From: an uncultured Sphaerochaeta sp.
GTDB lineage: Bacteria > Spirochaetota > Spirochaetia > Sphaerochaetales > Sphaerochaetaceae
Reading direction: 5' to 3'
Assembly (NCBI RefSeq): GCF_963667405.1
Contig: NZ_OY763408.1
Span: 1,387,757 to 1,451,756, forward strand
Length of the DNA: 64,000 nt
Each line of letters opens with the position of its first letter. Positions within the stretch are counted from its first letter, which is position 1. The notes under the pieces were generated by a model. It did not search any database. It was given only the letters and a program-made list of their open reading frames with translations, and was not told the DNA's origin. A program made the position numbers and the translations under genes. Below are positions 7,280 to 16,443 of this stretch, in pieces.

Positions 7280-10168
7280 ATGACGGAAGAGAATAACAAG
7301 CCGAAAGCAACGTTGATCAAGCATGTAGTAGCTCCCACGGAGCACAAGGAAGAGCAGAAGGCGCCTGTGAAGGAACAAGATTCCAAACCCAAGGCCCCCG
7401 AGAAACGTCGGGTGGTTGTAGTCAAAAAGAAAGTAGTGGTGGTCAAACCCCAGGTCCAGGTTCGCAATGAAGAGAGCGAAAAGAACACTTCGGAACCGGA
7501 GGCAAAGACTTCCACGATAGAGAGTACCAAGGAAGGGGAAAAGGGTAGCACCCATTCCACCAGGCTTGGTGTGCGCAGGAGCCAGCGCTCATCCTCAGAC
7601 AAGCTTTCAGCTTCGCCGTTGCATAACGGACCGGTAGTCATCAGGCCGACCAATCTTCCGCCTGTTCCGAATCAGGGTCTTACGGTTAAGGACCATGCAG
7701 AGCTGCAAAGCCGCGCTCCTGAATCAACACCAGCAACCCAAGGTTCTCCTCAGGGCAGTGGTCCTCGTATTGCAGGAACTGTTGGAGGCAGACCCGCTCC
7801 GGGATCCCGTCCTCCGTACCAAGGCAACAGAAGCGGCGGCTATCAAGGTCAGAACAACCGCTATCAGGGGCAGAATCCCGGGTACCAAGGGCAGGGAGGC
7901 GGCTATCAGGGCCAAGCTCCCAGAACTGGTGGATACCAGGGGCAGAACCCCAATTACCAAGGCCAAGCTCCCCGCACCGGTGGCTATCAGGGACAGAACC
8001 CCAATTACCAGGGCCAAGCTCCCCGCACCGGCGGTTATCAGGGGCAGAACCCCAATTATCAGGGACAGGCTCCCCGCACCGGCGGCTATCAAGGCCGTAC
8101 ACCCAACTATCAGGGTAGACCTGCAGGTGGTGCACCTGGTGCACGACCTGGTGGATTCAGACCCCAAGGTGGGCCCGGTGGTCAGCGTCCTCCGTTCGGT
8201 CAGAGACCTGGTGGGGGCAGACCTGCTCCTTCTTCAGGCTCTCAGGAAATGGATTCGCTGAATCAGAGAACTCCCAAGAAAACCTTCACCAAGAGGACCA
8301 ATGCATCGTACAAAAAGCGCAATGCAGAGGAAGAGAAGGAGTTCCAGATCCAGAGACGCAAGGAACAGGCTGCGGCAAAGCTTGCTTCTGTTCCCAAGTC
8401 CATTGACATGATGGAAGTGATCACTGTCAGCGATCTGGCCAAGAAAATGAATTTGAAGGCGAGCGAAATCATCGCCAAGCTCTTCAAGATGGGCATGATG
8501 GTAACCATCAACCAGCAGATCGACTACGAAACGGCAGAGATCATCTGCAGTGAGTACAACTGCTCGGTCCATCTTGTATCGCTCTATGACGAGACATTGA
8601 TCGCCAGCGAGTCCGATGAGGATCAGGAGTTGGTTGACCGCGCTCCGATCGTCACCGTCATGGGTCACGTAGACCATGGTAAGACAAAACTGCTCGATGC
8701 AATCCGTTCCACCAAGGTCGCTGAAGGCGAATATGGTGGCATCACCCAGCATATCGGTGCATACAAGGTGAATCTTGATGACAGGGGCGAGGTAGTCTTC
8801 CTCGATACCCCGGGTCACGCAGCATTCTCCATGATGCGTGCCCGTGGTGCACAGGTTACGGATATCGTCATCCTTGTCGTTGCCGCCAATGACGGTGTCA
8901 TGCCGCAGACGAGAGAGGCCATTGACCATGCCCGTGCTGCGAATGTACCCATCATCGTGGCCATCAACAAGTGTGACCTTGCCGAGGCAAAGCCCGAGCG
9001 CGTCATGCAGCAACTCTCCGACCTCGGACTCATGCCTGAGGAATGGGGTGGGCAGACCTTGTACTGCCAGATTTCCGCACTCAAGAAGATTGGTATCGAC
9101 GAACTGTTGGATACGGTACTCTTGCAGGCTGAGATGCTTGAGCTCAAGGCCAATGCAAACTGCAGGGCGGAAGGAAAGATCATCGAAAGCAGAATAGACC
9201 AGGGTCGTGGTATTGTGGCTTCGGTACTCATCGAACGCGGTACACTCAAACAGGGCGACTACTACGTTGCAGGCATCTATCCCGGACGTGTACGTGCCAT
9301 GTTTGACGACAAGGGAAGAAAGATTGAGATTGCTGGTCCCTCCACACCGGTTGAGATCATCGGCTTGAGCGATATTCCGGGTGCGGGCGATCCGTTCCAG
9401 GTAACCGAGGATGAAAGACAGGCACGCCAGGTTGGTGCCAAGAGACAGGAACTGGAGAGACTCGGCGACAGCCGCAACGTGAAGAAAGTCACGCTTGACA
9501 ATCTCTATTCCAAGATCAAGGAAGGAGCCATCCAGGAGTTCAATGTCATCATCAAGGGTGACGTACAAGGTTCTGTCGAAGCCTTGCAAGGCTCCTTGGA
9601 GAAACTTTCCACTGATGAGATCCATCTCAATGTCATCCGTGCCAGTGCCGGTGCAATCATCGAAAGTGATGTCACCTTGGCAAGTGCATCTGATGCATTG
9701 GTCATCGGATTCAATGTCAGACCGACCCCACGTGCCCAGGCTCTTGCAGATCAGGAGAAAATCGAGATCCGCAAGTACAACATCATCTATGATGTGGTGG
9801 ATGACATCCGCTTGGCAATGGAAGGCATGCTCAGTCCTGAAGTGCGTGAGATTGAGATCGGAACCGTCGAGGTGCGTGACACCTTCAAGGTGCCCAGAAT
9901 CGGTACCATTGCAGGTGCCATGGTCACCAAGGGCAAGGTCAAGCGCAATGCTTTGGTCAGGGTCATCCGTGATTCCATCCAGCTCAACAGCCAGATGGTC
10001 CGCATTTCGAGCCTGAAGCGTTTCAAGGATGATGCCAAGGAAGTTGCGGAAGGCTTCGAATGTGGTATCGGACTTGAGAATTTCAATGACCTGCGTGTCG
10101 GCGATATTCTTGAGATTGTCGATACTGAGGAAGTCGCACGCAAGTTGGAGAGCAACCAAAAGATATGA
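7280..10168 (+). CDS. infB: Translation initiation factor IF-2
   Basis: 962 residues. IF-2 is the GTPase that places initiator tRNA on the 30S subunit and promotes subunit joining. The first ~370 residues are a lysine-rich then Gly/Gln/Tyr/Pro-rich low-complexity extension containing four 17-residue repeats. An IF2 N-domain follows (VITVSDLAKKMNLKASEII), then the G domain from about residue 455 with VMGHVDHGKT, DTPGHAAF and NKCD, then the C-terminal domains. GAGGAA seven bases before the ATG gives a clear ribosome-binding site. rbfA overlaps by ATGA. Confidence 0.97.
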   Translation: MTEENNKPKATLIKHVVAPTEHKEEQKAPVKEQDSKPKAPEKRRVVVVKKKVVVVKPQVQVRNEESEKNTSEPEAKTSTIESTKEGEKGSTHSTRLGVRRSQRSSSDKLSASPLHNGPVVIRPTNLPPVPNQGLTVKDHAELQSRAPESTPATQGSPQGSGPRIAGTVGGRPAPGSRPPYQGNRSGGYQGQNNRYQGQNPGYQGQGGGYQGQAPRTGGYQGQNPNYQGQAPRTGGYQGQNPNYQGQAPRTGGYQGQNPNYQGQAPRTGGYQGRTPNYQGRPAGGAPGARPGGFRPQGGPGGQRPPFGQRPGGGRPAPSSGSQEMDSLNQRTPKKTFTKRTNASYKKRNAEEEKEFQIQRRKEQAAAKLASVPKSIDMMEVITVSDLAKKMNLKASEIIAKLFKMGMMVTINQQIDYETAEIICSEYNCSVHLVSLYDETLIASESDEDQELVDRAPIVTVMGHVDHGKTKLLDAIRSTKVAEGEYGGITQHIGAYKVNLDDRGEVVFLDTPGHAAFSMMRARGAQVTDIVILVVAANDGVMPQTREAIDHARAANVPIIVAINKCDLAEAKPERVMQQLSDLGLMPEEWGGQTLYCQISALKKIGIDELLDTVLLQAEMLELKANANCRAEGKIIESRIDQGRGIVASVLIERGTLKQGDYYVAGIYPGRVRAMFDDKGRKIEIAGPSTPVEIIGLSDIPGAGDPFQVTEDERQARQVGAKRQELERLGDSRNVKKVTLDNLYSKIKEGAIQEFNVIIKGDVQGSVEALQGSLEKLSTDEIHLNVIRASAGAIIESDVTLASASDALVIGFNVRPTPRAQALADQEKIEIRKYNIIYDVVDDIRLAMEGMLSPEVREIEIGTVEVRDTFKVPRIGTIAGAMVTKGKVKRNALVRVIRDSIQLNSQMVRISSLKRFKDDAKEVAEGFECGIGLENFNDLRVGDILEIVDTEEVARKLESNQKI
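7904..8107 (+). repeat. Four in-frame 51-bp tandem repeats in infB
   Basis: Units at 7904-7954, 7955-8005, 8006-8056 and 8057-8107 each encode the 17-residue motif YQGQAPRTGGYQGQNPN; the last reads GRTPN at its end. The copies differ mostly at third codon positions (for example tat/tac, ggc/ggt/gga). Shorter YQGQ-type units flank them on the upstream side. Confidence 0.92.
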
Positions 10169-10527
10169 GTGAATACAGTCAGAAACGTATAGAATCAAAA
10201 CTCTCTGAGGCGATCAGCACGCTGATCGTCACAGGAGAGATCAAGAACCATCAGGTCAGTACGCTCTGCTCCGTATCACGGGTGGAACTCTCAGTTGACA
10301 ACTCCTTTGCCACGGTGTTCATTTCCAGTGTACTGGATGATGAATCGCTTGCGAGAAGTGTTGAAGCACTGCAGAAAGCCAGTGCCTTCATCCAGAAGCG
10401 GGTAGGGGCGTTCCTGAAGACCAGGAATACTCCCGTGCTGAAGTTCAAGGCTGATATCTCACTCAGGGAAGGATTGAAGATCAATGCCCTGATTGATTCC
10501 TTGGTGGAAGATGGGAACTCACGCTAG
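10165..10527 (+). CDS. rbfA: 30S ribosome-binding factor RbfA
   Basis: 120 residues, the usual size. RbfA binds the 16S rRNA 5' region and supports 30S maturation, with particular importance in the cold. The opening RIESKLSEAISTLIVTGEIK and the later SVEALQKASAFIQKRVG plus the conserved C-terminal pattern of a type II KH fold (TPVLKFKAD) fit the family. Its ATG overlaps the infB stop as ATGA, and its 3' end overlaps truB by 17 bases, so translation is probably coupled through the operon. Confidence 0.93.
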   Translation: MSEYSQKRIESKLSEAISTLIVTGEIKNHQVSTLCSVSRVELSVDNSFATVFISSVLDDESLARSVEALQKASAFIQKRVGAFLKTRNTPVLKFKADISLREGLKINALIDSLVEDGNSR

Positions 10528-11404
10528 CATTCTTTTGGTCAACAAGAGAAGCGGGCTTACCAGCTTCTCTTCGCTCAATGCCATCAAGCGTACGGTGGAC
10601 CCCAAAGTGGGGCACGCTGGTACGCTTGATAAATTTGCGGAGGGCTTGTTGGTTGTGCTCACCGGAAGCATGACCAAGCTCAATGTGCTCTTTTCCACCA
10701 TGGACAAATCCTATCGTGCCACCATACGGTTCGGCAGCGAGACCGATACATTGGACCCAGAAGGGGAAGTGATTGCACGTGCTGATCTTCCTTCGCTGGA
10801 AACCATCAGATCTGCCATCCCTTCCTTTTTGGGAGAGATCATGCAAGCACCGCCTCTCTACAGTGCACTGCATATCCAGGGAAAGCGTGCAAGCGACATT
10901 GCCCGCTCCGGCAAACACGTCGAAATGGCGCAGCGACCGATCACGGTGCATGACTTCTCGCTTGTCAGCTACGACGAGGGTGTGCTGGTTGCAGATATCC
11001 ACGTTTCCAAGGGCACGTACATCCGGTCCTTGGCACGCGATCTGGGTCTTGCCTGCGGCAGCAGAGCATATCTGCAAGCTCTTGAGCGCACCAGCATCGG
11101 TCCGTTCTCGCTTGAAGAAAGTGTGTATGCCGATGATGCGGAAGCGCTTCTCGCGTCAATGCACCATACAGACAGCTATCTTGCCCGTGTCCCTTCGGTC
11201 AGCATTTTCGAAGTTCCCGATGACCAGCTTTTCCGCCTTGCCAACGGGAGCTTTCCCAATGCATTGCGTGAGGTCCGGTTGAGCGAGCACGAACTGTATG
11301 GAGCCTTGTACAGCCGAGATGGTGTACTTAGGGCCGTCGCAGATATGGACAAGCATCAGTTGATAGCTCAGGTTCATCCCTACAAAAGGGGGAGTGAGGA
11401 ATGA
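10511..11404 (+). CDS. truB: tRNA pseudouridine(55) synthase TruB
   Basis: 297 residues. It makes pseudouridine 55 in the T-loop of tRNAs. The catalytic motif GHAGTLDKFAEGLL contains the nucleophilic Asp, preceded by the family's opening ILLVNKRSGLTS. Later motifs KGTYIRSLARDLG and CGSRAYLQALERTSIGPF are characteristic. I chose ATG 10511, inside the end of rbfA, with GGAAG directly before it; an in-frame TTG at 10493 would add six residues with no better site. ribF overlaps by four bases. Confidence 0.94.
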   Translation: MGTHASILLVNKRSGLTSFSSLNAIKRTVDPKVGHAGTLDKFAEGLLVVLTGSMTKLNVLFSTMDKSYRATIRFGSETDTLDPEGEVIARADLPSLETIRSAIPSFLGEIMQAPPLYSALHIQGKRASDIARSGKHVEMAQRPITVHDFSLVSYDEGVLVADIHVSKGTYIRSLARDLGLACGSRAYLQALERTSIGPFSLEESVYADDAEALLASMHHTDSYLARVPSVSIFEVPDDQLFRLANGSFPNALREVRLSEHELYGALYSRDGVLRAVADMDKHQLIAQVHPYKRGSEE

Positions 11405-12237
11405 AACGGTACGATTTCATGCATCTGTCAGCACATCCGATGCTTTGGCAGCAACCGATGGTTGTTTCCATTGGCGTCTTTGATGGCATGCACTCTGGGC
11501 ATCTGAGTATTCTCAATCATGCCATTGGCCTTGCCCGGCAGAACGGGTGGGAGAGCATGGTCATCACGTTTGATGTAAATCCCAAGATGGCCATGCAAAG
11601 CCAGCCTTACCACTCACGACTTACCACTGATGCGCAAATGGAGGAAATCCTTGCAAATAGTGGGGTTGATCACTTGGTTGTCATTGACTTTTCTGCTGAT
11701 TTCAGTAAACTCACAGCTGAGGAGTTCCTAACTTTGGTTTGTGCATTTTGCCAAGTCAAAGCGATGGTTGTCGGTGAGGATTTCCGCTGCGGTGCCCCGG
11801 CTTCGAGTGCCGGACCTGTTCAGCTGCAGGAATATCTATCCCGATTGTCACCCGGAAGCTTCGTGGATGTCCCTCCCTTCGTGAGAACGGATGCAGGAGA
11901 GATAACCTCAAGCACCTTGGTGCGTAAAAAACTTCTTGAGGGCGCTTTGGAAGAAGTCCAAAGTATGCTCGGCAGACCGTATGAGTTGGATTTGGTGGCT
12001 TACCCCTCCAAATTTGTGGATAACGGCCTGCTGTATCGCACCTCTTCCTTCATGCAACTTCTGCCAAAAGCAGGGGAGTATGATGCCCATCTGATTCTTT
12101 CGGATGACTGTGAAGTGGCAGTGCTTGCCCGGGTAACCGAGGAAGAATTGCTGATTCTGGCCAAAGACGGAATGTGGGACTGGAAGAATGTGCGTACGAA
12201 AAGACTTGGCTTGTATGCCAAGGGGAGTAGTTCATGA
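11401..12237 (+). CDS. ribF: RibF-type FAD synthetase with degenerate riboflavin-kinase half
   Basis: 278 residues, about 30 shorter than typical bifunctional RibF. The N-terminal FMN adenylyltransferase domain is intact: [11 protein letters not shown] (nucleotide-binding), VVGEDFRCG and [11 protein letters not shown]. The C-terminal region begins as usual (LGRPYELDL) and keeps [12 protein letters not shown], corresponding to LPxxGVY, but lacks the family GRTLGFPTAN motif that binds ATP/Mg and flavin. It may therefore make FAD from FMN without phosphorylating riboflavin, or the motif has drifted. It overlaps truB and rpsO by four bases each, in the usual operon place. Confidence 0.85.
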   Translation: MKRYDFMHLSAHPMLWQQPMVVSIGVFDGMHSGHLSILNHAIGLARQNGWESMVITFDVNPKMAMQSQPYHSRLTTDAQMEEILANSGVDHLVVIDFSADFSKLTAEEFLTLVCAFCQVKAMVVGEDFRCGAPASSAGPVQLQEYLSRLSPGSFVDVPPFVRTDAGEITSSTLVRKKLLEGALEEVQSMLGRPYELDLVAYPSKFVDNGLLYRTSSFMQLLPKAGEYDAHLILSDDCEVAVLARVTEEELLILAKDGMWDWKNVRTKRLGLYAKGSSS

Positions 12238-12500
12238 TCTCTAAGGAACAGAAACAGGAAATCATCGCCAAGTTTGGTGGTGACGAGAAGAACACCGGTT
12301 CGACCCAGGCACAGATTGCCTTGCTTACCGCTCGCATCAACGATCTGCAGGTCCACTTCAAGAAGAACCCGAAGGACCACGCTGGTACCAGAGGTTTGCT
12401 TCTGATGGTCGGTCAGCGCAGAAGGCTGCTCAAGTACTTGAAGAACAATGATATCAACGCATACCGCGCTCTCATTGCTGAGCTTGGCCTGAGAAAATAA
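12234..12500 (+). CDS. rpsO: 30S ribosomal protein S15
   Basis: 88 residues, the normal length. S15 binds the central domain of 16S rRNA early in 30S assembly. The sequence [17 protein letters not shown] followed by [21 protein letters not shown] is diagnostic. The ATG overlaps the ribF stop. It is the last gene before the hairpin at 12534-12570, and pnp follows 123 bases later, the arrangement seen in many bacteria. Confidence 0.98.
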   Translation: MISKEQKQEIIAKFGGDEKNTGSTQAQIALLTARINDLQVHFKKNPKDHAGTRGLLLMVGQRRRLLKYLKNNDINAYRALIAELGLRK

Positions 12501-12533
12501 CGGTGGTGTTGCATTTGTAAGATTTTATGAATG

Positions 12534-12570
12534 GCTCCGATGGCTTTTCAGGCCGTTGGAGCTATTTTTC
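12534..12570 (+). terminator. Intrinsic terminator after rpsO
   Basis: GCTCCGATGGC pairs with GCCGTTGGAGC over 11 base pairs, including two G-U pairs, around a seven-base loop, then TATTTTTC. It ends the rimP-rpsO operon, at least partly. Read-through to pnp is possible because I see no convincing separate pnp promoter in the 53 bases that follow. Confidence 0.75.
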
Positions 12571-12623
12571 ATTATCAATATAGTGTATAAAGAACTAAGA
12601 AAGAACGAAGAAAGGAAAAGAAA

Positions 12624-14726
12624 ATGGAAGTAAAGAAAGTTTCCGTACGGATCGGCGAATCCGACCTGGTGTTCGAAACCGGGAAAATCGCCAAGCAAAC
12701 CAACGGTACCGTGTACGCCCATTATGAGGGAAGTGCGGTCATAGCCACTGTTTGCTGCGGCAAAGAGCCCAACGAAGCTCTGGATTATGTCCCCCTCAGT
12801 GTTGAATATAATGAGAAATACTATGCTGCCGGCAAAATTCCCGGCGGGTTTCTCAAAAGAGAGTCCCGCCCCAAGGATAAGGAAATTCTGGTAAGCCGCC
12901 TGATTGACCGCCCGATGCGCCCGTTGTTTGACAAAGCCTTCGGCCGTGAGATCCAGGTTGTTCCCACCGTAGTCTCCTCTGACATGAACAATACCCCTGA
13001 TATCATCGCCATCAATGCAGCCAGTGCTGCAGTCACGATCAGCGACATCCCCTTCAATGGCCCGATTGCCGCCGTTCGTGTCTCCATGGTTGATGGCACG
13101 TATGTGGTCAACCCGACCTTCAGCCAGATCGAGCGCTCCACCCTGGATATTGTTGTTGCGGGTACCCGTGATGGCATCACGATGGTTGAAGGTGGTGCAA
13201 AGGAAGTGAGTGAGGAGGCAATGCTTGACGCAATCGCCACCGCCCAGCCCTTCATCACCAAACTTTGTGACGCTCAGATTGAGCTGCGCAAGCTTGCAGG
13301 AAAAGAGAAGCTTCCCATCATCAAGAGCACGGTTGATCTCTCCTGGCTTGAGCCTGTGCGCGAGTATGCCCATCCCCTGATCAAGGAAGCTTCCTTCGTC
13401 AAGGGCAAGATGGAGCGGTATGCTGCACTTGCAAAGGTGCAGGGCGAGATTCGTGAGAAGTTCGCCGCACTGCTTGAGGAAGACCCGAAGCGTGATGGAC
13501 AGCTCTCCTCCCTGTTTGAGGATTTGGAGTACGAAATCCTTCGTGCATCAATCCTGAACGACGGAAAGAGAACCGATGGAAGAAACGTAGACCAGATCAG
13601 ACCGATCACCTGCGAAGTAGGCTTGCTGCCCAGGACGCATGGGTCCGCACTCTTCACCCGCGGTGAGACGCAGAGCCTTGCAGTCACCACTCTCGGTACT
13701 GCCAGCGACGAGCAGATGTTTGACACCATTGACGGTGAGAAGACCTTCAGCTCGTTCATGCTCCACTACAACTTCCCTCCGTACAGCGTCGGTGAAACCG
13801 GCCGTCTCTCAACCGGACGCCGTGAGATTGGTCACGGACATCTTGCCCAGAGGGCACTCGAAGCGATCATTCCTTCCAAGGAGTCCTTCCCGTACACCGT
13901 ACGTGTGGTCAGTGAGATCATGGAATCGAACGGCAGTTCCTCCATGGCTTCTGTCTGCGGCGGTTGTCTCTCCCTCATGGATGCAGGTGTTCCCATCAAG
14001 AAGATGGTAGCTGGTATCGCCATGGGTCTGATCACCGAAGGTGCCGATTACTCCAAATATGTGGTTCTCAGCGATATCCTCGGCGAGGAAGACCACCTCG
14101 GCGACATGGACTTCAAGGTGACCGGCAGCCGCGATGGCATCACCGCTTTCCAGATGGACATCAAGATTGCGGGCGTTACTCCCGAGATCATGAAGAAGGC
14201 TCTTGAGCAGGCCAAGCAGGGCAGAATGCACATTCTCGGCATCATGGAGCAGTCTCTGGATGCTCCCAGGACCGAGATCAGCGAGTATGCTCCGAAGATT
14301 CTCACCATGAAAGTGGATGAGGAGAAGATTGGTGCTGTCATCGGAACCGGTGGCAAGACGATCAAGGCAATCGCCAGCCAGAGCGGTGCGGAAGTCAACA
14401 TTGCCGACGATGGTACGGTTACCATCTACGGCAGGAACAATGCATCCGCCCAGCTTGCCAAGGATCTGGTCAAGTCCATCGTGGAAGAGCCCGAAGTCGG
14501 ACGCATCTACGAAGGAACCGTCAAGCGCATCATGGATTTCGGTGCCTTCATCGAGATTCTTCCCGGCAAGGAAGGCCTCTGCCACATCTCCAAGTTGGCA
14601 AAGACCCGTGTCCAGAATGTTGAGGATGTACTGAAGGTAGGACAGGTTGTTCCGGTAAAACTCATTGAGATTGACCGGCAGAATCGCCTGAACCTCAGCT
14701 ATATCGATGCCCTTGAATCCAAGTAA
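12624..14726 (+). CDS. pnp: Polyribonucleotide nucleotidyltransferase (PNPase)
   Basis: 700 residues. PNPase degrades RNA 3' to 5' phosphorolytically and is a component of RNA-decay complexes. Two RNase PH-like halves are visible, the first with [20 protein letters not shown] and the second with [16 protein letters not shown] and [19 protein letters not shown] ([15 protein letters not shown]) and S1 ([17 protein letters not shown]) domains follow at the C-terminus. AAAGGA lies eight bases before the ATG. dut follows after two bases. Confidence 0.98.
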   Translation: MEVKKVSVRIGESDLVFETGKIAKQTNGTVYAHYEGSAVIATVCCGKEPNEALDYVPLSVEYNEKYYAAGKIPGGFLKRESRPKDKEILVSRLIDRPMRPLFDKAFGREIQVVPTVVSSDMNNTPDIIAINAASAAVTISDIPFNGPIAAVRVSMVDGTYVVNPTFSQIERSTLDIVVAGTRDGITMVEGGAKEVSEEAMLDAIATAQPFITKLCDAQIELRKLAGKEKLPIIKSTVDLSWLEPVREYAHPLIKEASFVKGKMERYAALAKVQGEIREKFAALLEEDPKRDGQLSSLFEDLEYEILRASILNDGKRTDGRNVDQIRPITCEVGLLPRTHGSALFTRGETQSLAVTTLGTASDEQMFDTIDGEKTFSSFMLHYNFPPYSVGETGRLSTGRREIGHGHLAQRALEAIIPSKESFPYTVRVVSEIMESNGSSSMASVCGGCLSLMDAGVPIKKMVAGIAMGLITEGADYSKYVVLSDILGEEDHLGDMDFKVTGSRDGITAFQMDIKIAGVTPEIMKKALEQAKQGRMHILGIMEQSLDAPRTEISEYAPKILTMKVDEEKIGAVIGTGGKTIKAIASQSGAEVNIADDGTVTIYGRNNASAQLAKDLVKSIVEEPEVGRIYEGTVKRIMDFGAFIEILPGKEGLCHISKLAKTRVQNVEDVLKVGQVVPVKLIEIDRQNRLNLSYIDALESK

Positions 14727-14728
14727 CG

Positions 14729-15178
14729 ATGACCAGCGCATCAATACCTGTACATGTTTTGAAACTGAGACCGGAGGCTGTGCTTCCGGTCTACAGTACA
14801 CGGGAGAGTGCTGGTGCAGATCTTTGCGCCTGCCTCGATGAGGACTTGGTCATTGAGCCTTCACTGTATGCAAAGATCCCTACCGGATTGAGCATACAGT
14901 TGCCGCAAGGATATGAGGCACAGGTTCGCCCCAGAAGCGGCCTTGCCGCAAAATTCGGCTTGACGGTGCTCAACAGCCCGGGAACCATCGATGCTGACTA
15001 TCGAGGTGAAGTGGCAGTGCTTCTGATCAATCTTGGGAAGGAGAGGGTTGTCATTCATCATGGCGACAGGATCGCCCAAGTTGTGGTGGCACCGTGTGCG
15101 CAAGCCTCCTTTCTCGAAGCATCGTTTCTTGATGCCACAGAGCGGGGAAGCGGAGGATTCGGTTCTACAGGAGTGTAG
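14729..15178 (+). CDS. dut: Deoxyuridine 5'-triphosphate nucleotidohydrolase (dUTPase)
   Basis: 149 residues, the size of trimeric dUTPases. It hydrolyses dUTP to dUMP, keeping uracil out of DNA and feeding dTMP synthesis. All five family motifs can be read: SAGADLCA, RPRSGLA, GTIDADYRGEV, GDRIAQVVV and the Gly-rich tail RGSGGFGSTG. It starts two bases after pnp and ends two bases before lptF. Confidence 0.97.
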   Translation: MTSASIPVHVLKLRPEAVLPVYSTRESAGADLCACLDEDLVIEPSLYAKIPTGLSIQLPQGYEAQVRPRSGLAAKFGLTVLNSPGTIDADYRGEVAVLLINLGKERVVIHHGDRIAQVVVAPCAQASFLEASFLDATERGSGGFGSTGV

Positions 15179-15180
15179 TT

Positions 15181-16443
15181 TTGGCTTCATCCGCGCGATT
15201 TCGCCTAGTATACAGCCACGTAGGAAGAGAGTATCTGCTCTCTTTCGTCGTGGCGTTCTTTTTTTTCTTCTTCATCTTTTTCATCAACCAGATTCTGCTC
15301 ATTGCCCAACGCATTTTGCTCAAGCAAGTTGACTACCTGTCCGTCTTGCAGTTGGTGCTGCTCTCCATTCCCCAGTTCTTGCTTTACACCTTCCCCTTCA
15401 GCTCGCTTACCGCATCCAGCATGGTCATCGGAGACCTTTCGGGAAACAATGAGATCCTGGCCATCCGAAGCAGCGGCATCTCCCTCAAGCACGTCTTCTT
15501 TCCCATCATCATCATCTCCCTGGTCTTCTCGTTCCTGACGTTCATCACAGCCGACAAGGCGCTCCCCTGGAGTACCAAAAAATATCGTGAGCTGTACACG
15601 GAACTCATGCGCGACCTTCCCACCTTGGAACTGGTGAGCAACAGCACCAATACCATTGCCGATATGGTCATGGTAAACAAATTGGTTGAGGGCAATACGG
15701 TCCATGACGTCCTGCTCTTTGACACCGCCAAGCCAAGGGAAGGGCAACTGCTCTCCGCCCCCACTGCGGTGGTCAGCCTCTATGACCTGAACGCCTTCAT
15801 CTATCAGCTGGATTTGCAGAATCCCCTGATTCTCAAAAGTGAGAGCGGACAGCAATGGGCTCTCTCCGAAGCAGAACAGGCACAATTCTTCCTCAATTTT
15901 TCCGGTCAGATAGCCTCACTGGCCTCTGCACTTCCCAGCCAGCTTTCCATCAGGGAACTAAGAGCGAACATTGCAAGTCACAAGACCGCATACGAGCAAG
16001 AAAAGCTGCAACACGAACAACGCATCAAGGACCTCGCCCTGGAACTGGCAACCTTGCAGGAAAAACCAGTGGAAAGCCAGCTTGAGGATCTCACCACCAT
16101 AGAGCGCCTGCAAACCGAGTTGAGGCGCTTGGAGGAACGGGAACCGATCAACTTCTACTACCAGTACTACAGGGCTGAACTGCACAAGAAGTTTGCACTC
16201 TCCAGCGCCTGCTTCATGCTGGTGTTTCTTACGTTCTCCCTCTCATTCTTCCGCGTCAAGCACGGCAGGCTCATTGGGTTCGGCCTCTCGATGCTGGTGG
16301 CGGTGTTCTACTGGTATCTGCTTTTCTTTGCCCAGATGCAGATTTTCTCCATCTCCTTCTCCCCAGCCCTTCTCATCTGGGCTCCCAACCTGATCCTGTT
16401 TTCCTGTGGTCTCTTGCTTCTGTTGCATGCGAGGCGTCTATGA
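15181..16443 (+). CDS. lptF: LptF/LptG family permease (first)
   Basis: 420 residues. LptF and LptG form the inner-membrane part of the transporter that extracts lipopolysaccharide or a related lipid from the membrane with LptB. The N-terminus has a long Phe-rich transmembrane segment, with further segments around residues 65-85 and 100-125 and three at the C-terminus, flanking a periplasmic beta-rich domain. A predicted coiled coil of about 65 residues (near 258-322, rich in Glu, Lys, Gln and Leu) sits between the periplasmic domain and the last membrane segments. I accept the TTG start because GGAG lies eight bases upstream and the ATG alternatives would cut the first helix. It overlaps lptG by ATGA. 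Confidence 0.83.
   Translation: MASSARFRLVYSHVGREYLLSFVVAFFFFFFIFFINQILLIAQRILLKQVDYLSVLQLVLLSIPQFLLYTFPFSSLTASSMVIGDLSGNNEILAIRSSGISLKHVFFPIIIISLVFSFLTFITADKALPWSTKKYRELYTELMRDLPTLELVSNSTNTIADMVMVNKLVEGNTVHDVLLFDTAKPREGQLLSAPTAVVSLYDLNAFIYQLDLQNPLILKSESGQQWALSEAEQAQFFLNFSGQIASLASALPSQLSIRELRANIASHKTAYEQEKLQHEQRIKDLALELATLQEKPVESQLEDLTTIERLQTELRRLEEREPINFYYQYYRAELHKKFALSSACFMLVFLTFSLSFFRVKHGRLIGFGLSMLVAVFYWYLLFFAQMQIFSISFSPALLIWAPNLILFSCGLLLLLHARRL

Noticed and set aside
7904..8107. Possible CRISPR-like or non-coding tandem repeat
   Set aside because: Units are contiguous without spacers, keep the infB frame and differ at silent positions, so they are a coding repeat.
8234..10198. A 654-codon open frame on the minus strand opposite infB
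   Set aside because: It is the antisense shadow of a highly biased coding sequence; infB has clear motifs throughout and the antisense product shows no family features or ribosome-binding site.
12571..12623. A pnp promoter using TATAAA at 12586-12591
   Set aside because: No -35 element stands at 16-18 bases; the nearest TTGGAG is 24 bases away and inside the terminator stem.
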